A DNA stretch of 64,000 nucleotides from Paratinospora sagittata (Eukaryota; Streptophyta; Magnoliopsida; Ranunculales; Menispermaceae): assembly GCA_035771175.1 (NCBI GenBank), contig CM069601.1, positions 6,151,001 to 6,215,000 on the forward strand, written 5' to 3'. The notes beneath the pieces are model-generated. The model was not told where the DNA came from and made no database searches. It worked only from the letters and a program-made list of their open reading frames with translations. The position numbers and the translations under genes were made by a program. Positions within the stretch are counted from its first letter, which is position 1, and the number at the start of each line of letters is the position of its first letter. Of this stretch, positions 32,371-45,070 are shown piece by piece.

Positions 32371-35300
32371 CAGGAGATAGATCTGCGAGACATTTCTGAC
32401 TCCTTAGTTCCTACTTATCGCGTCACCTTTGTCATGGGCTCGTTTTTTGCCCTAAAATAGGATCATCTTTCCCTTTAACTGTAGGTTTAGAAACAAGTTT
32501 AATTAGAAACTCACAGAAATACAGCAACTTTTGAATTGCTTGATCTAACTTCAGTTGTTTATGACACCTAACCTGTTCTATTCAGAATTTAAGCCTAACG
32601 ATGTTGTTTACTGAAAAGCTTTGACATTTTGTACTGTAATTTTGAAATCAAGCAATACAAGGAAATTTTTTATCATCAAAGGTGTTATGTCATGCATGGC
32701 TAGCTTAAGTGCTTGCATTTACATTCTCTGGTCATATTTTTTGAGACTTCGCTTCTTGTGAATGATTTTTTTTTTTCTATGCTAATTATTTCAAATTGAT
32801 TTATTACCTTGAAATCATGTATGTGCATTCCAATATCCTATTCCTCTCTCAGTAAACAGCATTCTTTTTCAATATTTTCTATGGGTTGGCGTCAAGTATT
32901 ACAAGAGCTGTTAATAGGGTGCCTGCCAAAGCGTGCATCTTTGGCAGTAGGGACTGTTTGGCCTTCTTTTTACACTCTCAACATGCTACATGTGACTTTC
33001 TCTGTCCATCTAAAATTGTAAAAACTTAGTTCTGAACTAAAACTATATTATAATCTTTATCAACTGTTAAAATAACCAAAAATAATGTTGTTGTAATACA
33101 GTAACTATTGTAGACTGCTTACATGTTTGAACTCTTCATGCTCCCTTTATTCATGATTCAATTAATATACCCTCCAGAAAATCCTCCCCATCACCTTTGT
33201 TTTTAAATGTACTTGATGTTCATCATCAATTATCAATTAAGGAAGCATTCTGATGAGTTGAGAAACAGGACCTGGCAAGAAAAGAAACATGTTTGCTGAA
33301 CTGGAACTCCATGGCTTGTGGAGAAATAATTGCTTGTTTTCCTCATTATAAGATGGAATGTTATTAGCCTGCTAAGGCCAGAGGACCTGCATTTCAGTTA
33401 TTATAAACTTCTGAATCATGTGAGAGCTAACATGTATCCCATTTTAATCCCATTATCCTCAAATGACTTATAAATGAAAATTATATATAAGATGATGCAA
33501 GGCCTGCATCAGACTACTTAACATTGATATTCCTCGACAAATATGCCAGTTCTTCACATGCTTAATTTTCTTAATACTCGTTATTTTAATCGATAATCGA
33601 TGATAAAATAGAATGATGCTAACGATAAAACCAATAAACTTAATTAAGCTAAAAGGGTATTTATTTTTTTAATTAAGAAAAGAAAAAGTAATTGTCTTAA
33701 TGAGCAAAGCATTGATAATCTCAAAGATGAAACACAAATTAATTGCAGCATAAAATTTATATACATATATATATATAATCTCTTTTGGTTGAAGTAATCT
33801 ATTTTGGACTCAGGCACACTCATTCAAGCAAAAGGGTTCAATGAACCCTAACCTTAGATTACAAATTTCCCATGTTGGCAAGTGGGTGAGAAGGGCTCAA
33901 TTTCCATGGTGGTCCAACCACAAAGACCCTCCAAAAGGGAATAAAAAATCATAGATATAACTTCATGATTGATTCAGCATGCCCATGTTTGAATAGCCCT
34001 ATGACCAATATGAGCTGCTAAATTGTATGAAAAGTGACAGTACATATTTTAATAATAAAGGGCACATTTCTCTTGATAAAAAAGATTCAGTTTTTTTTCT
34101 TTTTTTTCTTTTTTTGAAAGAAATCCGTTAAGATGCAAGGGAATGTGACTTCTGGGAAAGGGACTTTATAGAATAAGGGAAGAATGTGGGAGGGTGGGTG
34201 AGAGAGAACATGGGACTTGAGAGGTTGGAATATGTGCATCTTGGCGTGCATTCTGCAGTTTTATTACTAGGGCATGGGAAATGGGAAGAGTACTATAGGG
34301 TAGGGTCCGAAATTATTTTATATTTTATTGGCATCAGAAGGTAAGGATGTCCATATGGATCAATTCATGAGAGGAATTGGATAAAGTTTTGTAAGCACAA
34401 ATTTTGAAAAATAAAAATACTAATAAATAAAATAAGAATTTTTAGGTTTAAGGGGGAGCAATAATATAAAGAAATCACATGGAAGAGCAGAAAGGATAGG
34501 GTCTTTTTATCTGTGAATGACAGTCTCTCCCACATGTGGGCAAGCTGACAGACCCACTTCTGATGGGTCTTATAGTGAGATAAAACCTTCCCCCAATCAC
34601 ACTTTCTCTAATGTTAAATTTTAATAAAATGGATATGCCCCTACATGCTTCTATCCTTCCAATAATTAAATAAATATAAGCAAATATATGTGCTTAGAAA
34701 AAAAAAAAAACATATAAAGATAAAGAAGAGGGAGTAACTATATAGCATACTATTTAAAAGCTGCCTGACATTTCATAGAATATCTACCTTTTAGGAAGAG
34801 GGGAAAGCTAGAGAGGAGTCGATAGGTCCAACTATTTTTTTTTATTTGGATGCAACACCTGAAGGGTCAGTGAAAACATGAACTTAATAGGCGCTCGAAG
34901 GCCATTTAAATTTGATGTGATTGATGATAAATCCAACAATTTTTTTTAAAAAAATATTGCAATAATTCAAAGGAATGATCAAAGAATTAGTAAAAACTTT
35001 GAATTATTATAGAGTGGATTTGGGATTAAAAAAAAAAATAATCCTTTGTTTTGTTGAATTTATGTGTTACTAACTTGCATTCATTTTGTGTTCTTTTGCA
35101 TCCTCCCCTATAGGAGGCAGGGCTTCTGCTCCCTTCACTAACAAGTATGGGGTGGCCCATGTAAGATCTTGTTGGTCCCCTTGCCTCTTACGTGCTTAGT
35201 TTTTTTTGGGTCTCACATATGTATTCTATTGTCAAGCTCACTTATTGGAGTCTTGCTCCTTCAAGCCCCTATGTCATTAGTAGCAGTAGTTGTTGTTGTT

Positions 35301-35405
35301 TTTATTATTTTTTTTCTTTTAATTAAAATTTAATGTCAAATAAAATATAAGACAACTAAAGAACACATTAAATTATTTTAGCATAATTTTTATAAAATTA
35401 ATATG
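32371..35405. other. 3' UTR of the CX3C gene, then intergenic DNA
   Basis: The first 300 bp or so after the TAG at 32368-32370 are probably the 3' UTR, though no clear poly(A) signal was fixed. Beyond that, AT-rich intergenic DNA has microsatellites (AT near 33765) and a perfect short hairpin, gacccacttctgatgggtc, near 34550. No protein gene is visible. Confidence 0.4.
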
Positions 35406-36060
35406 CGTAATTCAACTCAGCAAAGCCTTTTATCAAACTATATGGAGTTATATAAATACTTATTCCATTTTGTCTATCAAATGTTAAGTTGACATTTACA
35501 TTATAAGTAACTATATATTTCTTAATTATTTTGTCTTTGTTATCTTAAATCTTCTACCAATAGCTCTACCATTAGCATAGACTGCTAATAGGCCACTATT
35601 ATGAACTTAAACATTTAAAGGCAATTGTTGTATACACCTTAATAATTTTCTCTCAATTTATCTTAATTGGGGTTACTCCTACCATTTTTTAAATATGTAC
35701 TTCATTTTTTATTTTATTTTTCAAATGTTTTGCCATCCATCTTAACATTGGCATTTTTCTTTATCCTCCAACATTTTATTCTATAGAGCATGGCTAGCCT
35801 AATAGCATGTAAATTGTTTTTTCTTCAATATATAGGATGCATCCAAAAGCTCTAATTCACTTTAGTCATTTTATTTTAACTCTATAGTTTCACATTTTCA
35901 CTTATTTCCCCTTCTTATTAAATAAATGATCTCAAATACCTAAAATGTTCAGTATTGGTATTTCTTGTCTTTCAATGATCCATATTATTTCTTCATTTGT
36001 AATTCTACTTTTAATATATTTAATCTTATTCCTATTAATCTTTGACCTGGCTTGACGACA
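35405..36060 (-). mobile_element. LINE ORF2 relic, longest carboxyl-terminal copy
   Basis: Minus-strand frames show GVTPIKIN*EKII (about 35660-35700), upstream MDGKTFEK-like text (about 35730) and, towards the end, GRAIGRRFKITKTK (about 35530-35580), all with stops and shifts. It matches the plant LINE region between the RT and the HVADP tail. It is the longest of the fragments, about 650 bp. Confidence 0.65.
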
Positions 36061-36237
36061 AAAATTGAAATTCGACCACTCCTAAAAAGAAATAATTTTA
36101 CAAAAAAAAAGTGAAATAAAATGGCAAAGAAAATAAATAGAGAGACCGGATTTTTTTTAACGTAGCAAAACCGAAATTAAAAGAACATCTACTGCTCTAT
36201 TCAAATTCTCTATAATAAACAAAACTTTTACGAAGTG

Positions 36238-36490
36238 TTACCAATTATTAGCTAAAAAAGCCTCAGTATTTGCAATCCTCTTTTTTCAAATTTTCCTCTT
36301 TTTCTCCCTTTTTTTTTTTTCTAAAATTCTTTGATACTTAGAACTGCCCCAAAACAGCCTAAATTTATAGAGTGATAAAAATGATAAAGAAGTATTTTAG
36401 AGGGAGAGTAGTGATAGTCGTTGAGAAAAACTAGGAAATTGGGGTACAATTATCCATTTTCCTTTTCCTTCTCCTTGTAGATTGTTAGAC
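36238..36490. repeat. Left copy of a duplicated segment (see 45512-46195)
   Basis: Shares phrases with the right copy in the same order and orientation: 'ttaccaatt..tagctaaaaaa', 'atttgcaatc.tctttt', 'taaatttatag', 'tagtgatag', 'attggggtacaattat' (right: attgaggtgcagttat). The right copy has about 400 bp extra in the middle. Direct copies bracketing 36.5-45.5 kb could be LTRs of an older element or a segmental duplication. Confidence 0.45.
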
Positions 36491-37085
36491 TAGGGCCTAC
36501 AAGGTGGATCATCAGGCTTTTGGTCGCACAAAGCTCCAAGCAAATAGGTTAAGCTAGCTTTTTGATAACCTCTGTTGCAGTTGTTGCTTGACTTCTTCAG
36601 AATTTCTAGTAGTTGTAGTAACTCATTTTTTTTTATCTTCAAGCCAACCACTGGGATTAATTTTTGTCGAGCCCAAATAGTTTCCACCAGCATGGAAAAC
36701 CATCAGTAATATAAACTTTCAACTTGTATTTACTAAATATTTTGTTTGTTGCATTATCATAAGCTAAAGCTTCTTTTTTTCCTTTGATGCCAAGATACAA
36801 AAGCTCTTTCCCTCTTTGACCAGTCGCCAAACGTTGTCCCTTCTGTTGAAAGTTGCATCTCTTCCCCACAGATAAGGACTACGAAAAATAATATAGCATA
36901 CATAATGATACTACATCATAGGTTATATGATCTTTTAATTTCTCATTAATTGCAAACTTAGAAGTACATTGTGTAATTACCTGTAGCTTTGAGTTTTTAT
37001 TCAACCACCCTAAAGGATATGGCTTAGGATGTGGAGATGTCTTCAACTGCAATTGCTTCACCGGTTCTTCTAGAATCAACTCCTT
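36490..37085 (-). pseudogene. Coding relic of uncertain identity, possibly AP2/ERF-like
   Basis: Two minus-strand open pieces (37079 to about 36980 and about 36880-36490) look spliced, with a donor at about 36980 and an acceptor near 36882. The second contains GKRCNFQQKGQR and then GKELLYLGIKGKKEALAYD and NATNKIFSKYKLK. The 'LYLG...EALAYD.A' pattern resembles the second half of an AP2/ERF DNA-binding domain (LWLGTF...EAALAYD.AA), but the WVAEIR part is missing. No start, full domain or neighbour gene supports function. It may equally be transposon-derived. Confidence 0.3.
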
Positions 37086-37244
37086 TGTGATCCACTATCA
37101 AAGAAAGTAATGACTAAAGTCATCCCTATTTGTACCAGTTCTTCTTTGTTTGAATCGGGTACTGTAGTTTAATTTTGAACTACTATCTCCTTAAATAAAC
37201 TTGTTTCTCCACAAATTAAATTCTCACATGATAGATATGTTTTG

Positions 37245-38186
37245 GAGTATGCGAGACGTGCGAAGGCAGATCGCATATGTTGTCATTTCGTTAGGAATTA
37301 TACCCGGATGAGTGTTATGCATAACCTCATCGTCAGTAGGCCTATCCTAACAAGGATTTTAGATCCTTGAAATGACTATGAATTAAGTAATATGAGGTCC
37401 GAGCGTAGGCTCCTTATCGGTGCATAATAAGAAGTTCGTACCCGCTCCATTACGAGAAAGAGGGAGATTGTGGTTTTAGTTGAAAAAGATGCATTGTTTT
37501 CTTGAAAAATCATGAAATATATGTTGTTGACATGTATGGTATATTCGTTGAATGATGCATGTCTTTAATAATTGTTTTAAATGATTTTAAATGTCATGTT
37601 TCCTTAAATGCATATAATTGTCATACCAAGAGATATATTCACAGAGCTTGTTGATTGTTCACTCCATTTCGTCCAATATTTCAGGTACCGAGTCGAAGGG
37701 AAAAGAAAAAATTTGTGAGTGATAATCACGTGGTTTATGTATGTATGCTTGGAGGAAATGAGTTATATTTTTTTATTTTGATATATATAATTATCACATA
37801 CTATATATATAATATCACCTAGATGGGTTGTGTGGGAATGTGGATTATAGTTAAATACTTTAGTTATACAATGTTTGTGATGATAGAATGGGATGATCGT
37901 ACATATCTATCATATGAGAATTTAATTTGTGGAATGAATGGAATGAATGAGATGATTATCTATATATATATATATATATATATTTGATTTGATTTGTGAT
38001 ATATTAGGGAAAAGTGTGAAATGTCCATTTTATGGGGAGATGCTGTCAAAATTTTTAAAAAAGTTTGGGAATTATTGTGAATGTTCGTTGAGGCTGACAG
38101 TGTATTGTATACTGTATATGAGTATGTACAGTGTATAGTACATTGTGTCGGTCATGACGTCAGCCTACGTCAGGGGTGTCGTGACA
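37245..38186 (+). repeat. Truncated Ty3/gypsy LTR (family B), plus orientation
   Basis: About 940 bp match the reverse complement of 57437-58245. Landmarks are gtcatttcgttaggaatt, the gtcagtaggcctatcctaac block, cctagatgggttgtgtgg, and the end catgacgtcagcctacgtca...gtgaca. Directly after the LTR end the sequence ttgatatcaaagc (38190-38202) resembles an initiator Met tRNA primer-binding site, so this is the 3' portion of a 5' LTR. Its left part is missing. It contains a (TA)n run at about 37961-37983. Confidence 0.75.
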
Positions 38187-39480
38187 ATATTGATATCAAA
38201 GCTTAGGTTTAAAATCCTTAAAAAGATAAAAGCTTTATGATACTATGATTGTTTGTATGGGTATACATCTGGTAGTACTATTATGTTAAGCCTAATTCAA
38301 TATGTTATCTTTGACTGAGAATCACCTGCGATGATGAATTCTAGATTTGGGAAGGATCAGTCAAGGTTAACAATGAAAATTGCTGATCAAAAAAGGATCA
38401 GAAGGCTGAAAGAAAAAGAACTAGATGTAATCCAGTGATAATAAATTACATAGCTTATATATGGCTAGTAACTACCCAACAACAACGAAATACACAACTT
38501 ATGAAGCTTGTGGAAAAGTTGCACTGTGAGAAAGACATAGACTTGAACCATTGATAGCTCCAGATGTGGGTGCTAATGGTGTGAGTACTTCTGTAAAAAA
38601 AAAAACATATATAGTGAAGACTGAAGTAAAAATAAAATAAATAGAAGGTCTCAATGATAAGCCAGATGAAATGAAAAGATATGTGAAAGTTATGAAAACT
38701 TTCAGGAGAAGTGACTCTCATATCTTAACTGACAATCTGATATTAGGCGTAGCAAAGAATTTGCTACTATGAGTGGAGACCATCGTAGAGAATGATTAAG
38801 TCTCTGAAAATAATAAAGCAAGTTAGCTAAGTTTAAGCTAACTGATGATAAGAGATAATAGAAAATTGGATTAAGGACTCCTGAGATGATTAAGACATGA
38901 GATTAATTAAAAAAGCTATTTATGAGGGCTTCTATCATCATGCGAAAATTGATTTAAGGCATGAAAAAGTTTATCTTGTTAAAATGTAGTGGCATGCCTA
39001 ACCATAAATACAAACATGAATTAAATAGACTGGTATAGTTTATTTTTGGAATGATCACTATGGATACTCTGAGAATGATAAGGATCTAGAATAAATTTTG
39101 GGATCTTATACGACAGGTTTGATAATTGTTGGGTTATAAATATATGCGCAAGTTGTGAGACAACCTATAAATTTCGGATTAGTCAAAGCTGTGGTGAAAT
39201 TATTAACACCAGCAATACTAGTAACATAGCTTGCACTGTCGTTTGAAACCGAGTCATCAACACCAATGTTAAGTAAAAGGAGAAATAAGTAATGTAAGGA
39301 AATGTTGGGGCAATAATATGAAATTTAAGATAAGTGAAACATTGAGTAAGGTTGAGATTTTGGCAGTATTTGTGACTCTAATTTTGTTAGTAACTGACCC
39401 AATAATAATGGGAAAAAAGGAAGTGATGTTAAAGAATTATGAAAACAAGAAGTGGTTTCCATTGTCTGAGCAGGAGTCAC
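38187..39480 (+). other. Putative internal region of the truncated gypsy element
   Basis: Follows the primer-binding-site-like sequence and presumably is leader or gag-region DNA of the family B element. No gag, protease or RT motif can be read. Frames are short in all phases. Confidence 0.35.
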
Positions 39481-40304
39481 AAACTTTCCAATATAAACTC
39501 TAACTTCCAACAAACTTCCAACAACCATAAAACTTCCAACAACCATAAAAATTTCAAATGAACAAATAAATGAAATCTAACCACATATTCGGGGCTTCTA
39601 CAGTCTAAGGAGTATTTTCAACTCTTCGAGTAAATTTTCATTCAAGTTGGGTCAAAACCCCAATTTTAATAACGCCGTAAAACGGCTCCCATAGCTAAAA
39701 TTACTCTACTAGAATTGTCATACACTAGTTAAAGATTAATTTCACGACGAAAAATAGTAAAAATAGCTTATCGGCACGTTAGATTTGGTCGCAAATCCAT
39801 CGTTTCCCCTTTTTCTTCTTTCTTCTTCTCCGTTCTTCTTTCTTCTCTCTCTGTTTTTTTTTTTTGTTTGGACGTTGGTGAGAGGGTGAGAGATTAGGTT
39901 AGATTAGAAATGAGATGATAAGTATATATAAAAAATGATCCTATGCACCTCATCTAACTTAATAAAGCAACTTCCCCATCTTAATATTTAACTTTCATTC
40001 ATTAAATTATACTATTCATTAATTCATTAAATCATACAACAATCCACATATTCAATTAACCAACCCCATAAATTAATCAATTTAATTCAACTCCATTTTT
40101 TTAACTTGTAAGCACTCATATAGGATGATCTCATATGTATCATCTTCATTTAATAATTTTATTTATTTATTAATATCCCTTAAATCTAGCATGTATTTTC
40201 ATATACGCATATATTTGCTTCTTACGTATAAAATATGTGTATTATATATCTCGATATACGCGTAATTCAACGTATATATTTAATTAAAACTACAGGGTGT
40301 TACA
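39480..40304 (-). repeat. Family B LTR 5' portion, minus orientation
   Basis: The left part (39480-39600: aacttccaacaaccataaaa... cacatattcgggg) matches 58905-58985 in the same orientation. The right end reads actacagggtgttaca on plus, that is TGTAACACCCTGTAGT on minus, a typical gypsy LTR start. The segment includes a CTT/T-rich tract at 39800-39865. It lies next to, and in opposite orientation to, the 37245-38186 LTR piece, so an inversion or two insertions are implied. Confidence 0.6.
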
Positions 40305-40495
40305 AATAGAGTAATTATCTTTTACTTAGGTTGGTTGTTGGGTTGTTATAAGTTGTTATTGGAGTTGGTTAAGTATGTTGAGAAAGGGGTTGAGCTGTAT
40401 ATATATCTTGTGTAATAGTAACAGCAGAATAATGAGAATAATAAAAACTTTCTGCTGTATTTCTTGCTCTGTACATTTTTACTCTATTCTGTTCA
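40305..40495 (+). repeat. 5' LTR of copia element 2, 5'-truncated
   Basis: Aligns with 45123-45311 and ends ctgttca before the primer-binding site. The missing first about 50 bp are replaced by the gypsy LTR end at 40304. Confidence 0.85.
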
Positions 40496-40593
40496 TGGTA
40501 TCAGAGTGATGAGATCTGATCCTGTTTCTTGGCTCAAGATTTTTAGAGCTTGAGCTACGAAGATTTCTGAGATTAGAAATTCTTGTTGCGATC

Positions 40594-41604
40594 ATGGAGA
40601 ATGTTTCAAGAAACTCAACTTTCGGAGTTGGAACGGGTGTAACAATAGAAAAAGTGTTGGAAATGAGATCGTACAACAATGGAGATCCGTTGTGTTCGCA
40701 AAACTTTGATCATCCTGGGATGATCTTGGTATTGACGCCGTTAACAGGCAACAATTACCTTTCATGGAGTCGTTCAATGAAAATTGCCCTAGGTGCCAAG
40801 GTAAAGCTAGGGTTTGCGTGCCAAATGAAGATTCTTTTGATTTTGCACAGTGGACTAGGGTTGATTGTATGGTAACTTCTTGAATTTTAAATTCAATTTC
40901 TAAGGAGATTGTAGAGGCATTTCTGTATACTACTTCAGCGAAGGAATTATGAAATGAGTTGGAGGAGAGGTTTGGTGAATGCAATGGTCCATTGTTGTAT
41001 CATATTCAAAAAGAAATTAGTTCGATTTCACAAGGAACTTCAACTATTGCGCAGTACTACACAAAGTTGAAGAAGCTTTGGGACGAGCTTACATGCTTGA
41101 TGCCCATTCCGCAATGTTCCTGTGGTGCTGCAAAGCAAGTAGCAGATATATCATCTTTCAACCGTCCAATGCAATTCTTGATGGGGTTAAATGAGACTCT
41201 TGATCAATTAGAAATCAGATCCTAGTTACTGATCCATTACCTAGTGTTAATAAGGCATACTCGATGGTGTTGAGGGTTGAAAAACAGAGGGAAGTGCAGA
41301 TTAATTTGCTGAGACCACTGGAAATACTGCTATGCTTGTACAAACACAAAATCTCAAGAAAGAAGGTGCAACCAAAGGTTCATATAAGAAAAAAGACAAT
41401 AGAAAAAAATCTGATAGGCATTGTGATCATTGCAATGCAAATGAGCATGTTAAGGATACATGTTTTAAACTTCATGGATGTCCTGATTGGTTTAAGGAGT
41501 TAAAGGAGCAAAAAGGGAAATCGACAAATAAAGTTGTAGCAAATATGGTTGAAACACCTTTGGATGTTGACTATGGGCAAGGAAACAATAAGGGTATAGA
41601 TTAG
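40594..41604 (+). pseudogene. Copia gag relic with zinc knuckle
   Basis: Starts MENVSRNSTFGVG and continues DHPGMILVLTPLTGNNYLSWSRSMKIALGAK, the plant copia gag amino end. It is then split over several frames (EELEERFGECNGPLLYHIQKEI; TIAQYYTKLKKLWDEL). A CCHC-type knuckle reads CDHCNANEHVKDTCFKLHG at about 41420-41480. A tgg-to-tga change (near 40950) and frameshifts inactivate it. Confidence 0.85.
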
Positions 41605-41622
41605 GGTGCTACTATAGCGGGC

Positions 41623-42171
41623 ATGGTGCAACTGGAGGTTGCCAAAGCCATGAAAGAAAAGTCAATTGCAGAGGGAACTTGCATCAATCTTGCACATTTG
41701 GGAGATTTTGCAGATATTATTCCTAATCATGCATTGAATACTCTAGATTTGTTAGAATTTGGTTCTTGGATTATTGACACAGGGGCTTCAAACCATATGT
41801 GCACAAACCTAAGTTTTTTTGAGCAAACATCTTCATTACCAAAGCCTATATCTATTTTCTTGCCAGATGGTGCCATTACATTTGTTCATCATATTGGTAA
41901 TGTAGTCCTACACCCTAAAATGGTTCTTACTAATATTCTACATGTGCCAAGTTTTAAATTCAACCTATTATCTGTGAACAAACTTTCTAAGACAAGCCAC
42001 ATTAAATTTATTTTTCATCCAACTCATTGTGTTCTACAGGACCTTCTGACTGAAGAAGTTTTGGCAGTGGGTAAGGTGATAGGAAGCTTGTACATTCTGG
42101 ACAAAACTTGTTTTTCTACTAAGCATCTTTATTCTTGTAATTCACAAGTGGCATTGCCTATGCAATTGTAA
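41623..42171 (+). pseudogene. Copia protease region
   Basis: A 182-codon open piece with SWIIDTGASNHMC, the intact copia aspartic protease site (D-T-G-A), followed by VLTNILHVPSFKFNLLSVNKL, typical of the protease to integrase spacer. It is open but cut off from gag and integrase by stops. Confidence 0.85.
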
Positions 42172-42244
42172 GATAAGTCTTCTACTTTTCTTACTCTTCT
42201 ACATGTAATGATTCTTGTTACATAAATAAAGTCTCCACTTCATC

Positions 42245-43100
42245 AGATTTTCTTTGGCATAAGAAGCTTGGACACGCTTCTTTCGATGTTATGAAACATT
42301 TACATTTTCTTGATTGCTCACGTTTTGATTCATCTATTTCTTGTGATACTTGTCATCTATCTAAACAACATAGATTGCCTTTTCCTAAAAGTCACATTCA
42401 CACCACTCATATTTTTGAACTACTACATTTGGACCTTTGGGGACCTTATAAACAACCATCTATTTCAGGGGCACATTACATACTTACTATTGCTGATGAC
42501 TATAGTCGAGCCACTTGGACCTTCTTACTTCTTTCTAAGCAACAAGTTGTCCATACACTTGCTAATTTCTTGAAGATGATTAAAACTCAATTTCAGACTT
42601 CAGTTCAAGTCGTTAGGACTGATAATGGGACTGAATTTATCAATCATGATTGTCAAACTTTGTTTTTCAAGCTAGGTCTTGTACATTAAAGAACTTGCGT
42701 CTATACTCCTCAACAAAATGATGTAGAGGAAAGAAAGCACAAATACCTTTTACAAGTTGCTCGGGCCCTCATGTTTCAATCTCATTTACCAAAAATATTT
42801 TGGGAAGATTCCATATTAGTTGCTATTTATATTATAAATCGCCTCCCTAGTTTAGTTCTTCAGTAGAATACACCTTATGAAATTCTTCATGGTAAACTAC
42901 CTGATTATAGTTTTTTTAAAATTTTTGGTTGTTTGTGCTATGTCACTAATACACACCCACACAAAAATAAGTTAGACCCTAGAGCCTATAAATGTGTTTT
43001 TATTGGTTATAGTCATGGACAAAAATCTTATAAAGCTTATGACTTCATTTCTCATCAAGTTTATATCTCTAGGGATATAATCTTTCATGAAACAAAGTTT
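42245..43100 (+). pseudogene. Copia integrase
   Basis: Contains WHKKLGHASF, CDTCHLSKQHRLPF, LLHLDLWGPYKQP, IADDYSRATWTFLL and VRTDNGTEFIN, the first part of a copia integrase with the catalytic Asp residues. A stop follows LGLVH (tgg or cga lost at 42687-42689). The C-terminal part (VYTPQQND, then the FGCLCYVTNTHPHKNKLDPR run and KCVFIGYSHGQKSYK) continues after more stops. Confidence 0.85.
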
Positions 43101-43499
43101 CCTTATAAGAAAATTTCATCCTCTTCCACTAATTCTATTCCATTACCATCTATCTCTCTTACGGATGATACTCAAGATATACCTATTACTTCTCATCAAT
43201 CACCATTGTTCAATTCACACATACATGATTCACTTGTTTCTTCACATAATCCTTTTAATGTCTCTTCTCCTTCTCCTACGAGCTCATCTCCTGTCAAAGA
43301 AGTGCCTCTTAGACATAGTACTCGAACAAGAACAAAACCTGCTTGGTTACATGATTTTGCCTCAAATGTTATAAATAAAGATCTCTTACCTGCTGCACAT
43401 ACTTCTTCAGTCACAGTAGCTCCAATTTCCTCACCCCATACACCAAATACATTTCCTTTTATTGTTTCTCCTTGTTTTTCTGCACAATATATGGCTTTT

Positions 43500-45062
43500 C
43501 TTGCAAATGTGTCACATATCCAAGAGCCAACTTCTTACAAACAAGCTAGTATTCATGCTGAATGGGTGGAGGCTATGAACAAAGAGCTAGCAACCTTAGA
43601 GGCAAACCATACTTGGGAAATGACTTCTCTCCCTACTGGAAAGAAAGCCATTGGATCTAAATGGGTGTACAAAACCAAGCTCAAACCTGATGGAAGTGTG
43701 GATAGGTTTAAGGCAAGGCTTGTGGCCAAGGGATATAATCAAGTTGAAGGGGAAAATTACTTTGATAGTTTCTCACCTGTTGCAAAATCAGTTATCGTTC
43801 GACTGTTTTTAGCCATTACCTCAGCCAAGTCTTGGCCTATTCATCAACTAGATATTAATAATGCCTTTTTCAATGGTTTTTTGGATGAAGAGGTCTACAC
43901 GTTACCTCCCTAAGGTTATACTAATGTTAATCCTGGTGAAGTTTGTAGACTTAAATGTTCTTTATATGGTCTTAAGCAAGCTTCTCGACAGTAGAATCTA
44001 GAATTTACTACTCAATTACACAACTTTGGGTTTCACCAGTCTGCTAATGACAATTGTTTGTTTGTCAAGCATTCAGCTAATTCTTTTTTGGCTTTGCTAG
44101 TGTATGTGGATGATGTTTTGGTCACAAGAACTCATGAGGAAGATATCATTGTTGTCAAACAATTCCTTCACTCTCAATTTACCATTAAAGATCTTGGTTA
44201 TGCTAAGTATTTTCTTGGTCTTGAGATTGCTAGATCACCCGAGGGTACTTGTCTAAATCAAAGGAAGTATGTTTTAGATATTCTTCAAGATGTTGGTTTG
44301 ATGAGAGTGAAGCCTGGTACTATTCCTCTTCCTAAGGGGAAAAAAATCTCTAATGATATGGGGCCTCCTCTACAAGATCTTGATAAGTATAGGAGGCTTA
44401 TTGGTCGACTTTTATACTTGGGTTTTACTAGACCTGATATTACATATGGTGTCCAACAATTGAGTCAATTTGTACATGCTCCATGTCAAGCACATTGGGA
44501 TGCAACTATTCATATTCTTCGATATTTGAAGGGTTGCCATTCCAAAGGTTTATTTTATCCTACCACTTCTTCATTGACTTTACAAGCTTATTGTTATGCC
44601 GATTGGGCTTCTTGTAGTGATACGCGACGATCTTTAACTGGTTATTGTGTGTTTTTGGGTTTGGCATTGATATCTTAGAACACTAAGAAGCAGTCAACCA
44701 TTTCAAGGTCATCAGCTGAAGCAGAGTATCGTAGCATGGTTGCTACAATTTGTGAATTACAATGGATTTCCTATCTCTTGCAGGATTTTAGAGTTACTCT
44801 TTCGTTACCTATTTCTCTTTGGTGTGATAATCAAGCGACTTTGCATATTGCCGCTAACCCAGTTTTCCATGAGAGGACTAAGCATCTCGAAATTGACTGT
44901 CATTTGGTTTGGGATAAGTTCAAGCAGGGTTTCATTCTTCCTCAACATGTCTTTTCCAAGTTACAACTTGCTGATATGTTTACGAAATCATTTTCCGCTC
45001 CTACCTTTTCACATTTACTGTCCAAGTTGGGCTTGTTTGATTTTCATCAAGCTCCAACTTGA
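43500..45062 (+). pseudogene. Copia reverse transcriptase and RNase H
   Basis: RT starts at the EWVEAMNKELATLEANHTW segment with KWVYKTKLKPDGSVDRFKAR and VAKGYNQVEGENYFDSFSPV. The catalytic box is LLVYVDDVLVT near 44095-44125. RNase H follows ([51 protein letters not shown]), ending [11 protein letters not shown]. Stops at 43912, 43994 and 44679 stand at expected Gln and Trp codons, so the frame is otherwise traceable to the polypurine tract. Confidence 0.87.
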
Positions 45063-45070
45063 GGGGGAGA

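Noticed and set aside
34540..34570. Possible microRNA precursor around the gaccca...tgggtc hairpin
   Set aside because: The stem is only 6 bp; far too short for a plant microRNA precursor.
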